Positions 28,607 through 36,785 of a stretch of 64,000 nucleotides of DNA are shown piece after piece. Under the pieces are notes generated by a model that had not been told where the DNA came from, did no database searches, and worked only from the letters and a program-made list of their open reading frames with translations. The DNA lies in NCBI RefSeq assembly GCF_026341515.1, contig NZ_JAPEOK010000001.1, positions 372,001 through 436,000 of the forward strand. Direction: 5' to 3'. The stretch's first letter is position 1, and each line of letters opens with the position of its first letter. Source of the DNA: Streptomyces sp. NBC_00878 (GTDB taxonomy: Bacteria; Actinomycetota; Actinomycetes; Streptomycetales; Streptomycetaceae). Both the position numbers and the translations under genes were made by a program.

Positions 28607-28640
28607 GGGCTCCGTCACCGGCCAGGTGACGGAGCCCTTT
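28607..28640 (+). terminator. Terminator of the S1 protease
   Basis: GGGCTCCGTCACC pairs perfectly (13 bp) with GGTGACGGAGCCC across a 5-nt loop, followed by TTT. It is 45 bp after the protease stop. Confidence 0.85.
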
Positions 28641-28834
28641 GCCGTCCGCCCGGGCCACCCCGCCCACCACCTGGGGGCCGAAGAGCCCTTGATTCACCGC
28701 CCGTTCACCGAGCCTGCCACCTCCGTCGGTGCACCCCGCGTCCCAACGACCTACGCTCGGCGGCACTTCACGGGACCGGTCCCCCGACGGGCAGCCGGGC
28801 CCCGTTGCCCGTCACCGACGGAAGGTTCCGTTAC

Positions 28835-31282
28835 ATGCTCCACAGATCCACCGCTGTGGCGCGGAGGTTCGGCAGGAGAGCCGCCGTCCTCGCGCTGACC
28901 ACCGCGCTCGCCGCCGCACTGCCCGGCCCGGTCTCCTCGGCGGCCGACGTCGCCGAGGCCCCGGCGCGGCCCACCGCGTTCGTCGACCCGCTCATCGGCT
29001 CGACGAACGGCGGCAACACCTACCCGGGTGCCACCCTCCCGTACGGCATGATCGCCTGGTCGCCGACCAGTACCCGGGGCGACCAGACCAGCACGGGCGC
29101 CGCCAACGGCTACGAGTACAACGCGACCCGGCTGCGCGGGCTGAGCCTCACCCACGTCAACGGCGCGGGCTGCAACCCGGGGGCCGCCGGCGACGTACCG
29201 ATCATGCCGTTCGTCGGGGACGTCACGTCGTCGCCCTCGGCCGACACCACGGACTCCGTCTACGCCGCGAACTTCTCACACGCCGACGAGCGGGCTGTAC
29301 CGGGCCGCTACTCCGTGGGGCTCGACTCCGGTGCCCGCGCCGATCTCGCCGTCTCCCGGCGCGCCGGCGTCGCGGACTTCACGTTCCCCGCCGACAAGCC
29401 CGCCAACCTGCTCTTCCGGGTCTCCAACTCGCTCAATGGCAGCGAGGACGCCCACGTCGAGATCGACCGGGCCAAGCGCAAGGTGAGCGGCTGGGTACTG
29501 ACCGGCGCGTTCTGCGGGCGGCGCGCCAACGGCGGCGTCAACAACCGCAAGAGCTACTACCGGCTCTACTTCAGCGCCTCGTTCGACCGCGCGTTCTCCT
29601 CTGCGGGTACGTGGAAGGACGGCGCCCTCTCCCCCGGTGCCGTCTCGGGCGGAGGCGGCGAGGGGTACGCCACCGGTGCGGACCGCGCGGGCCGCGGCTC
29701 CGGAGGCTGGGTCGGCTTCGACACCGCGTCCGACAACGATGTCCGCATGCGGCTGGGCATCTCGTACGTGAGTCTCGCCGGTGCCGAAACCAACCTCCGC
29801 CAGGAGATCGCGCCGCGGACGAGTGTCGACGAGGTGGCGGCGGCCGGGAGCCGGGCCTGGGACCGCGAGCTGCGTTCCGTACGCGTCGGGGGTGGCAGTA
29901 CGGCCCAGCGCACCGCCTTCTACACCGCGCTCTACCACTCGCTGATGCAGCCGAACCTGGTCAGCGACACCGACGGCCGTTATCCGGGCATGGACGGCAA
30001 GCCGCATCGCGTGGAGCACGGGCAGGGGGCGCAGTACAGCAACTTCTCCGGCTGGGACCAGTACCGGGCGCAGATACAGCTGCTCGCCCTGCTCAAGCCG
30101 CGGATCGCCGGGGACTTCGCCCAGTCCCTCCACAACTTCGCACGGCAGAACGGTGGGGTGTGGGACCGCTGGGTGCACATCAACGGCCCCACCCACGTGA
30201 TGACCGGCGATCCGACGGCGGCCACACTCGCCACCTTCTACGCCATGGGGGTCCGCAACTTCGACTACCGCGGCGCCTTCGACTCCCTGGCCCGCCAGGC
30301 CACCGTGCCGCACCCCGACGGGCTCTCCGACGCGGGCTGCCCCGGCCAGTGCACGGGCCAACGGCCCAACCTCGCCCAGTACTTGACCTCCCAGTACGCG
30401 GCGCAGGACGTCTGCCACTGCTGGGGCGGTGCCGCCGAGACCCTGGAGGACTCGGTCGCCGACGACGCACTCGGCCGCTGGGCGAAGCTGCTGGGCCTCA
30501 ATGAGCAGGCCGCCGCCTTCACCGCGCGGGGCGGCTGGTGGCGCAACGTCTTCAACCCGGGAGCCACCGACGGGGCGGGCACCAACGGCTACATCCAGGC
30601 CCGCAATCTCGACGGTTCATGGGTCACTCCGTTCAGCCCGGGCAGCGATCGCGGTTTCGCCCAGGGCACCAGCGCCACGTACACGTGGATGGTGCCGCAG
30701 GACGTGCAGGGGCTCGCCGAGGCGATGGGCGGACGCGAGTCGGCCGCACGTCGGCTGGACGGCTTCTTCCACAAGCCCGACGGTTCCTGGTCGGTGAAGG
30801 GTGGTGACGCTCTGCGGTACGACCCGACCAACGAGCCCGGCATTCACGCCCCTTGGCTCTACAACGCGCTCGGTCAGCCGTGGAAGACCCAGGAGACGGT
30901 CCGGCAGATCCTCGACACCGTGTACGGCACCGGACCTGCCGGGCTGCCCGGCAACGACGACCTCGGCACCATGTCCGCCTGGTACGTCTTCTCGGCGCTC
31001 GGCCTCTATCCGCAGACCCCGGGCAGCGCCAACCTGCTCCTTGGCGCCCCGCTCTTCCCGCACGCCGTGGTCGACCGGCGGGGTGGCGGTGACATCGTCA
31101 TCGACGCGCCCACCGCCGACGCCGACCATCCGTACGTCAGTGGTGTCCGGCTCAACGGCCGTGCGTACGACCGTTCCTGGACGGATGCCCGCTTCCTGCG
31201 GAACGGTGGAACGCTCTCCTTCGGCCTCGCGCGGCAGCCGGACACCGGCTGGGCGACCGCGCCCGAAGGACTGCCCCGCTGA
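28835..31282 (+). CDS. Secreted GH92 alpha-1,2-mannosidase-like glycoside hydrolase
   Basis: 815 aa, GH92 of typical length. ATG 28835 follows GGAAGG; the larger open frame from 28205 overlaps the protease and is rejected. A signal peptide ends near SSAADVAEA. Family landmarks are FVDPLIGSTNGGNTYPGATLPYGMIAWSP at the N-terminus, catalytic-site NEPGIHAPWLYN (~665) and the near-invariant GNDDLGTMSAWYVFSALGLYPQTPGS. The enzyme should remove alpha-mannose from glycans with Ca2+; substrate linkage is not determined. It is bounded by terminators on both sides, so it is monocistronic. Confidence 0.92.
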   Translation: MLHRSTAVARRFGRRAAVLALTTALAAALPGPVSSAADVAEAPARPTAFVDPLIGSTNGGNTYPGATLPYGMIAWSPTSTRGDQTSTGAANGYEYNATRLRGLSLTHVNGAGCNPGAAGDVPIMPFVGDVTSSPSADTTDSVYAANFSHADERAVPGRYSVGLDSGARADLAVSRRAGVADFTFPADKPANLLFRVSNSLNGSEDAHVEIDRAKRKVSGWVLTGAFCGRRANGGVNNRKSYYRLYFSASFDRAFSSAGTWKDGALSPGAVSGGGGEGYATGADRAGRGSGGWVGFDTASDNDVRMRLGISYVSLAGAETNLRQEIAPRTSVDEVAAAGSRAWDRELRSVRVGGGSTAQRTAFYTALYHSLMQPNLVSDTDGRYPGMDGKPHRVEHGQGAQYSNFSGWDQYRAQIQLLALLKPRIAGDFAQSLHNFARQNGGVWDRWVHINGPTHVMTGDPTAATLATFYAMGVRNFDYRGAFDSLARQATVPHPDGLSDAGCPGQCTGQRPNLAQYLTSQYAAQDVCHCWGGAAETLEDSVADDALGRWAKLLGLNEQAAAFTARGGWWRNVFNPGATDGAGTNGYIQARNLDGSWVTPFSPGSDRGFAQGTSATYTWMVPQDVQGLAEAMGGRESAARRLDGFFHKPDGSWSVKGGDALRYDPTNEPGIHAPWLYNALGQPWKTQETVRQILDTVYGTGPAGLPGNDDLGTMSAWYVFSALGLYPQTPGSANLLLGAPLFPHAVVDRRGGGDIVIDAPTADADHPYVSGVRLNGRAYDRSWTDARFLRNGGTLSFGLARQPDTGWATAPEGLPR

Positions 31283-31286
31283 CACG

Positions 31287-31334
31287 GCACGGGTGGTGCC
31301 CCGGGTCCGGTCGGACCCGGGGCACCACCCGTGC
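31287..31334. terminator. Long bidirectional terminator
   Basis: A perfect 22-bp inverted repeat (left arm 31287-31308, right arm 31313-31334, loop GGTC) sits between the stops of the convergent GH92 and DUF1206 genes. Confidence 0.85.
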
Positions 31335-31343
31335 AGACGCCCG

Positions 31344-32171
31344 TCAGACCTTGCGGTACCTGGCCATGGCGAACGAGAACAGTCCGAAGAGCAACAGACC
31401 GACGGCTATGAGCACCAGCAGCCACGGCCCCGCCGGGGTCTCGGTGAACGAGCGCAGAGTGTCGTCCACGCCCTTGGCCCTGTCCGGTTCGTACTCCTCG
31501 GCGGCCCGGAGCGCGAAGCCTCCGGCGACGGCGAACACCAGACCGCGGGCCACACCGCCGCCGACGCCCGTCACGTCGACCGTCCGGCGCACCCGGTGCG
31601 ACATCTCACCGAGCCTCATGTGCTTGTGGTACTTCCGGCGCGCGGCCTGCACCACCATCCAGACACCCGCGCAGAGGATCGCCGCGCCGGCCGCGGCCAC
31701 GAGCCACTGCCCGGCGGGCAGGTCCATGGCTCTGGCCGTCGCGTCCCGGGACTTGCCGTCGCTCGATCCACTCCCGGCGGAACCGGCGGCGAAGGAGAGC
31801 GCGGAGTAGGCGACCAAGCCGTAGAACACGGCTCGTGCGGCCGACGCCAGCCTCTTCTTCCCCTTGTGGCCGTCGGGGCCCGCCGCGCCGAAGACCGCCT
31901 CGGACAGCCGCCAGAGCGCCATACCGACCAGCCCGATGCCGAGCGCCCAGAGCACGGCCTCACCGAAGGGCTTCCCGGCGACCTCCTGGAGTGCGCCCCC
32001 CTGATCCGCCTGCTTGCCGCTGCCGCCGAAGGCGATCTGCAGCGCCAGCAGGCCCACCAGCAGGTAGATGACACCGCGCGCGGTGAATCCTGCCCGGGCC
32101 GCGCCCTCGATCGCCGGGGCAGCCTTGCGTTTCCCCGCCCGGCCGCCTCGCGTCAACGTGCTTGCGTTCAT
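31344..32171 (-). CDS. DUF1206 integral membrane protein
   Basis: 275 aa. Two adjacent ATGs follow GGGAGG; the second (32171) has the better 5-nt spacing. Six membrane helices fall in three pairs (GFTARGVIYLLVGLLALQIAF..., ALSFAAGSA..., GVARGLVFAVAGGFALRAA), matching the internally repeated DUF1206 family (each repeat starts ARGxxYxxxG). The function is unknown. It is divergent from the REC-oxidoreductase operon, 181 bp away. Confidence 0.9.
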   Translation of the reverse strand: MNASTLTRGGRAGKRKAAPAIEGAARAGFTARGVIYLLVGLLALQIAFGGSGKQADQGGALQEVAGKPFGEAVLWALGIGLVGMALWRLSEAVFGAAGPDGHKGKKRLASAARAVFYGLVAYSALSFAAGSAGSGSSDGKSRDATARAMDLPAGQWLVAAAGAAILCAGVWMVVQAARRKYHKHMRLGEMSHRVRRTVDVTGVGGGVARGLVFAVAGGFALRAAEEYEPDRAKGVDDTLRSFTETPAGPWLLVLIAVGLLLFGLFSFAMARYRKV

Positions 32172-32352
32172 CATTGCCTCCCGCTCTCGCAGGTGCCCCT
32201 GCCCGGCCGTACGACACCCGGGCGGGCGCCGCCCGTGCGGTACCTCCCGGTTTCGGAGCGAAGCGGGACGATCGAACATACGATGGGCATGCACCGGGGC
32301 GGCATGGCAGTCGGGCCGCACCGGGACGCCGACCGCTCGGGGTGGGAGACGC

Positions 32353-34029
32353 ATGGCACAGGGCACGGACGCGGCACGGACCGTCATCCTGACCGTGGAC
32401 GACGATCCGGGGGTTTCGCGTGCCGTGGCCCGTGACCTGCGGCGTCGTTATGGCGAGGAGTACCGGATCGTGCGCGCCGAGTCGGGCGAGAGCGCCCTCG
32501 ACGCGCTGCGGGAGCTGAAGCTGCGCGGTGATCTCGTCGCGGTGATCCTGGCGGACTACCGGATGCCCCAGATGAACGGCATCGAGTTCCTGGAGCAGGC
32601 CCTGGACGTGTACCCGGGCGCGCGGCGCGTGCTGCTGACCGCGTACGCGGACACGAACGCCGCCATCGACGCGATCAACGTCGTCGACCTCGACCACTAC
32701 CTCCTCAAGCCCTGGGACCCGCCCGAGGAGAAGCTCTATCCCGTCCTGGACGAGCTCCTGGACGCCTGGCGGACCTCCGACCACCGGGCGGTGCCGATCA
32801 CGAAGGTCGTCGGGCACCGCTGGTCGGCCCGCTCGTCGGACGTACGGGAGTTCCTGGCCCGCAACCAGGTGCCGTACCGCTGGTACTCGTCGGACGAGCC
32901 GGAGGGCAAGCGGCTGCTGGCCTGCGCGGATCAGGACGGTGAGCGGCTGCCGCTCGTGGTCACCGCGGACGGGGCCGTGCTGGTCGAGCCCGACGACCCC
33001 GAGCTGGCCGCCCAGGTGGGGCTGGCCACGACACCGGCCGAGGACTTCTACGACCTCATCGTCATCGGCGGCGGACCCGCCGGGCTCGGCTCGGCGGTGT
33101 ACGGGGCTTCGGAGGGACTGCGGACCGTGCTGGTGGAGCGCTCCGCGACCGGCGGGCAGGCGGGCCAGAGCTCACGGATCGAGAACTACCTCGGCTTCCC
33201 GGACGGCGTGTCCGGGGCCCAGCTCACCGACCGGGCCCGGCGTCAGGCGTCGAAGTTCGGCGCCGAGATCCTGACCGCGCGCGAGGTGACGGGGCTGGAG
33301 GTCAACGGTTCCTCGCGGACCGTGCGGTTCTCCGACGGTTCCGCGATCTCCGCGCACTGCGTGATCCTGGCGACCGGTGTGTCGTACCGGCAGCTGCAGG
33401 CGCCGGGCACGGATGGCCTGACCGGGTGCGGCGTGTACTACGGCTCGGCGCTGACCGAGGCGGCCTCGTGCCAGGGGCACGACGTGTACATCGTCGGCGG
33501 CGCGAACTCCGCAGGCCAGGCTGCGATGTTCCTGTCCAGGGGCGCGAAGTCGGTCACCCTGCTCGTGCGCGGCTCCTCCCTGTCCGCGTCGATGTCGCAC
33601 TACCTGATCGGGCAGATCGAGGGTGCGCCGAACATCAACGTCCGTACGGGGACGGTCGTCGAGGCGGCGCACGGCTCCGACCACCTGGAACAGCTCACCC
33701 TGTGCGACGTCGCGAGCGGGCACACCGAACTCGTCGACGCGCAGTGGATGTTCGTGTTCATCGGCGCGGCCCCGCTGACCGACTGGCTGGACGGCACCGT
33801 GCTGAGGGACGAACGCGGGTTCATCGTCGCCGGACCCGACCTGGCCGTCGGCGGACAGCCGCCGCCCGACTGGGAGCTGGACCGGGCGCCGTACCATCTG
33901 GAGACGAACGTGCCCGGAGTGTTCGTGGCGGGTGACGCCCGCGCCGAGTCCGCCAAGCGGGTCGCCTCCGCCGTCGGAGAGGGAGCCATGGCCGTGATGC
34001 TCGTCCACCGGTATCTGGAGCAGTCGTGA
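32353..34029 (+). CDS. Receiver/glutaredoxin-like/thioredoxin-reductase-like fusion without redox cysteines
   Basis: 558 aa; ATG 32353 follows GGGAGA. Residues ~10-130 are a receiver (TVDDDPG; phospho-Asp in VILADYRMPQMNG; Lys in YLLKPWDPP). Residues ~150-225 resemble a glutaredoxin fold (KVVGHRWSARSSDVREFLARNQVPYRWYSS) whose CxxC has become SARS. From ~235 comes a TrxR-type flavoprotein (LIVIGGGPAGLGSAVY; ATGGQAGQSSRIENYLGFP; VYIVGGANSAGQAAMF), but the CATC active site is GSAL (GVYYGSALTE). It therefore cannot cycle a dithiol in the usual way, and may be a flavin/NADPH sensor or a ferredoxin-reductase-like enzyme. It overlaps the next gene by 4 bp. Confidence 0.9.
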   Translation: MAQGTDAARTVILTVDDDPGVSRAVARDLRRRYGEEYRIVRAESGESALDALRELKLRGDLVAVILADYRMPQMNGIEFLEQALDVYPGARRVLLTAYADTNAAIDAINVVDLDHYLLKPWDPPEEKLYPVLDELLDAWRTSDHRAVPITKVVGHRWSARSSDVREFLARNQVPYRWYSSDEPEGKRLLACADQDGERLPLVVTADGAVLVEPDDPELAAQVGLATTPAEDFYDLIVIGGGPAGLGSAVYGASEGLRTVLVERSATGGQAGQSSRIENYLGFPDGVSGAQLTDRARRQASKFGAEILTAREVTGLEVNGSSRTVRFSDGSAISAHCVILATGVSYRQLQAPGTDGLTGCGVYYGSALTEAASCQGHDVYIVGGANSAGQAAMFLSRGAKSVTLLVRGSSLSASMSHYLIGQIEGAPNINVRTGTVVEAAHGSDHLEQLTLCDVASGHTELVDAQWMFVFIGAAPLTDWLDGTVLRDERGFIVAGPDLAVGGQPPPDWELDRAPYHLETNVPGVFVAGDARAESAKRVASAVGEGAMAVMLVHRYLEQS

Positions 34030-35474
34030 GCGGGCAGCCGATGCCGTGCGACGCGGCCGAGCTCGGCACACTCTTCCTGTTCGAGAAGCTGGACGCCGAA
34101 CAGCTGGGACGGCTGTGCCAGGAAGGGCGCGTGGAGAAGTTCGAGCCCGGCTTCGTGTACCAGGAGGGCGAACCGGCCACCTGCTTCTTCGTGCTCCTCG
34201 AAGGCACGGTCGTGATGTCGCGCCGGGTCGGCGGCGACGACGTGGAGATCAGCCGCACGTCCCAGCGCGGGGTGTACGCGGGTGCCATGCAGGCCTATCT
34301 GGCCGCCTCGGACGACGCGAGCTACAAGGGCTCCCTGCGGGTCACCGTGCCCTCCCGGTTCTTCATCCTGCCCGCGGAGACGTTCAACGCGGTCCTGCGG
34401 GAGTGGTTCCCCATGGCCGTGCACCTGCTGGAAGGACTGTTCTTCGGCAGCCAGAACACCCAGCGGACCATCGGGCAGCGCGAGCGGCTCCTGGCACTGG
34501 GCTCGCTGTCGGCCGGGCTGACGCACGAGCTCAACAACCCGGCCGCGGCGGCCGTACGGGCCACGTCCGCGCTGCGGGACCGGGTGGCCGGGATGCGGCA
34601 CAAGCTCGGCCTGATAGCGACGGGCTCGTACGCGCGCGCCGCGCTGGAGCAGCTCGTCGAGATCCAGGAGCGCACCGCCGAACAGGTCGCCAAGTCCACG
34701 CCCTTGAGCCCGCTCGAAGCCTCCGACCGGGAGGACGCGCTCGCCGACTGGCTCGACGACCGCGGCATCGCGGGCGGCTGGCAGCTCGCGCCGACGTTCG
34801 TGCAGGCGGGCCTCGACACCGACTGGCTGGACCAGGTCGCGGCGACCGTGGACGAGGGGACGCTCGAAGGCGCGATCAGGTGGCTCAACTACACGGTGGA
34901 AACCGAGCTGTTGATGAACGAGATCGAGGACTCCACGACCCGGGTCTCGAATCTCGTGAACGCGGCCAAGCAGTACTCCCAGCTCGACCGCGCGCCCTAC
35001 CAGGTCGCCGATGTGCACGAACTCCTGGACAGCACACTGATGATGCTCGCCGGGAAGATCGGCCCCGGCATCAGGATCGTCAAGGAGTACGACCGTACGC
35101 TGCCCAGGATCCCCGCCTACCCGAGCGAGTTGAACCAGGTGTGGACGAACCTCATCGACAACGCGGCCTCCGCGATGGGCGGCGAGGGTGTACTGACCGT
35201 ACGCACCGCGCTCGAACGGGAGCGGCTGCTCGTCGAGTTCCGTGACACCGGGCCCGGCGTGCCCGAGGAGATCCGCGGCCGGATCTTCGACCCGTTCTTC
35301 ACCACGAAGCCCGTGGGCGAGGGCACCGGACTCGGGCTCGACATCTCCTGGCGCATCGTCGTGAACAAGCACCACGGGCATCTGGAGGTGCACTCGGAAC
35401 CCGGCGACACCCGTTTCCAGGTCTTCCTCCCGCTCACCGCCGCCGAACCCGACGCCCCTGAGGAGGCCTCATGA
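34026..35474 (+). CDS. Histidine kinase with N-terminal cyclic-nucleotide-binding domain
   Basis: 482 aa, GTG 34026, no membrane helix. Residues ~12-135 form a cNMP-binding/Crp-like beta barrel (LFLFEKLDAEQLGRLCQEGRVEKFEPGFVYQEGEPATCFFVLLEGTVVMS). The phospho-His lies in LSAGLTHELNNPAAAA (~168), and the ATPase domain shows NLIDNAASAM, RDTGPGVPEEI, IFDPFFTTKPVGEGTGLGL. Its GTGA start overlaps the oxidoreductase stop, so its partner is probably the receiver of that fusion. It would sense a small ligand or partner domain in the cytosol; the bound nucleotide is unknown. Confidence 0.92.
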   Translation: MSGQPMPCDAAELGTLFLFEKLDAEQLGRLCQEGRVEKFEPGFVYQEGEPATCFFVLLEGTVVMSRRVGGDDVEISRTSQRGVYAGAMQAYLAASDDASYKGSLRVTVPSRFFILPAETFNAVLREWFPMAVHLLEGLFFGSQNTQRTIGQRERLLALGSLSAGLTHELNNPAAAAVRATSALRDRVAGMRHKLGLIATGSYARAALEQLVEIQERTAEQVAKSTPLSPLEASDREDALADWLDDRGIAGGWQLAPTFVQAGLDTDWLDQVAATVDEGTLEGAIRWLNYTVETELLMNEIEDSTTRVSNLVNAAKQYSQLDRAPYQVADVHELLDSTLMMLAGKIGPGIRIVKEYDRTLPRIPAYPSELNQVWTNLIDNAASAMGGEGVLTVRTALERERLLVEFRDTGPGVPEEIRGRIFDPFFTTKPVGEGTGLGLDISWRIVVNKHHGHLEVHSEPGDTRFQVFLPLTAAEPDAPEEAS

Positions 35475-35821
35475 CGACGCCGGACGGAATCGACCCCAGC
35501 GTCCCGCCGAGCGGCGCGGGGTGCGTCGAGTGCGATGCGGCGGGCGGCTGGTGGTTCCATCTGCGGCGCTGTGCGCAGTGCGGTCACGTGGGCTGCTGCG
35601 ACGACTCCCCCGCCAAGCACGCCACCGCCCATCACCAGGCCACCGGCCATCCGTTCATCCGCAGCTTCGAGCCGGGCGAGCGCTGGTTCTGGAACTTCGA
35701 GACGTCCGAGCTGTACGAGTCCGGTCCGGACCTCGCCCCGCCGCTCGCCCACCCGGCGGACCAGCCCACGCCCGGACCCGCGGGACGGGTTCCGGCGAAC
35801 TGGGCGGACACGCTGCGCTGA
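35471..35821 (+). CDS. UBP-type zinc-finger protein
   Basis: 116 aa, ATG overlapping the kinase stop (ATGA). The sequence CVECDAAGGWWFHLRRCAQCGHVGCCDDSPAKHATAHHQATGHPFIRSFEPGERWFWNFETSELYE carries the Cys/His ligands of a ZnF-UBP fold: CxxC, CxxC, a further Cys and three His. In eukaryotes this fold binds the free C-terminal Gly-Gly of ubiquitin; the bacterial role is unknown. Being third in a coupled operon suggests it acts with the flavoprotein or kinase. A Pro-rich tail follows. The ligand motif is spelled in pieces: CVEC, RCAQC, GCC, KHATAHH, GH. Confidence 0.9.
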   Translation: MTTPDGIDPSVPPSGAGCVECDAAGGWWFHLRRCAQCGHVGCCDDSPAKHATAHHQATGHPFIRSFEPGERWFWNFETSELYESGPDLAPPLAHPADQPTPGPAGRVPANWADTLR

Positions 35822-35895
35822 CGTGGCCGCGCTGCGCTGAGGCGGACACCCACCCTGCGCTGAGGTGGGCGCGGACGCTGTGCTGAGGCGGGCGC
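35813..35895 (+). repeat. Tandem repeats across the UBP stop codon
   Basis: CTG(C/T)GCTGA occurs at 35813, 35832, 35855 and 35878, each followed by G-rich variable DNA, giving 19-23-bp units. The first copy contains the stop codon of the zinc-finger gene, so the array looks like duplications of the gene's 3' end. Confidence 0.7.
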
Positions 35896-35969
35896 GGCCT
35901 TCGCGGCCACCCTCCCGCTCGCCTGCCCCGCCCCGGCCGAGGGGAGCGCACGGGTGCCAGACTGCGGCC

Positions 35970-36647
35970 ATGACCGCGCACCTCGTCTCCGTCATCGGGA
36001 GCAGCCCCGGAGTCGGCAAGTCCACCCTGTGCCGGGCCCTGGCCGACTGGCTGGCCGGGCTCGGCGCGTCGGTCGACCACTTCGAGGAGGCCGACATCCT
36101 CGCCCGGCCCGCGTTCCGGCCGGTTGCCGAGGAGTTCGCGGACGGGACCTCCGACGTCCGGCCCGAGACCCTCGTCGAGTCAACGCGCGCCTACGTAGAG
36201 GAGTCCCTCGCGGCGGGCAGGGACTACCTGGTGACGGACGCGCTCCTGCCCTTCGTTCCGTCCCTCGTGGCGTGGGGCCACGACGAGAGCACCCTCGTCC
36301 GGGTCGTGAAGGAGCTGACCCGCGCGGTGCTGCCTGCCGAGGTCACCGTGGTGTACGTCCACGACGACCCGGCCACCGCACTGCGCCGGGCCGTGGAGCG
36401 TGAGGAGGCCGACTGGGAGGACTGGTACGTCGGGAAGCTCGCCGGCTCCCCCGGCACCCGGGCGGTTCACGATCTCCCGTCGGCCGCCGCTCACCTTCGC
36501 TTCGAGGCGGAGCTGACCCGTCGGCTTCTCGCGGACACTCCGTGGCGCGTACTCACCGTGGACGCGGGAACACTCGGCGCGCAGGAGTCCTTCGCCTACG
36601 TCCAGCACTGTGTGACGGAGTCGCTGAGGCTGCCGAAGCGGCGGTGA
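35970..36647 (+). CDS. P-loop nucleoside/nucleotide kinase-like protein
   Basis: 225 aa from ATG 35970. VSVIGSSPGVGKSTLCRALADWLAGLG is a clear Walker A at residues ~6-17. A likely catalytic or substrate-binding part is DYLVTDALLPFVPSLVAWGHDE, and VVYVHDDPATALRRAVERE resembles the lid region of deoxynucleoside/uridine kinase-like proteins. The exact family is not assigned. It stands 148 bp after the zinc-finger gene. Confidence 0.75.
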   Translation: MTAHLVSVIGSSPGVGKSTLCRALADWLAGLGASVDHFEEADILARPAFRPVAEEFADGTSDVRPETLVESTRAYVEESLAAGRDYLVTDALLPFVPSLVAWGHDESTLVRVVKELTRAVLPAEVTVVYVHDDPATALRRAVEREEADWEDWYVGKLAGSPGTRAVHDLPSAAAHLRFEAELTRRLLADTPWRVLTVDAGTLGAQESFAYVQHCVTESLRLPKRR

Positions 36648-36785
36648 AGGCACCGAACGGCCACTGTCGGCCGCGGTGAACGGCCGTTGTCGGACGCGGC
36701 GAGCGACCCCGCCGACGGCCTGGCCCGCGCCGGTCGTCGGCGTTCGGCCGGTGGCCGTGTCAGTGGTGCGTGCCAGGATGGATGT

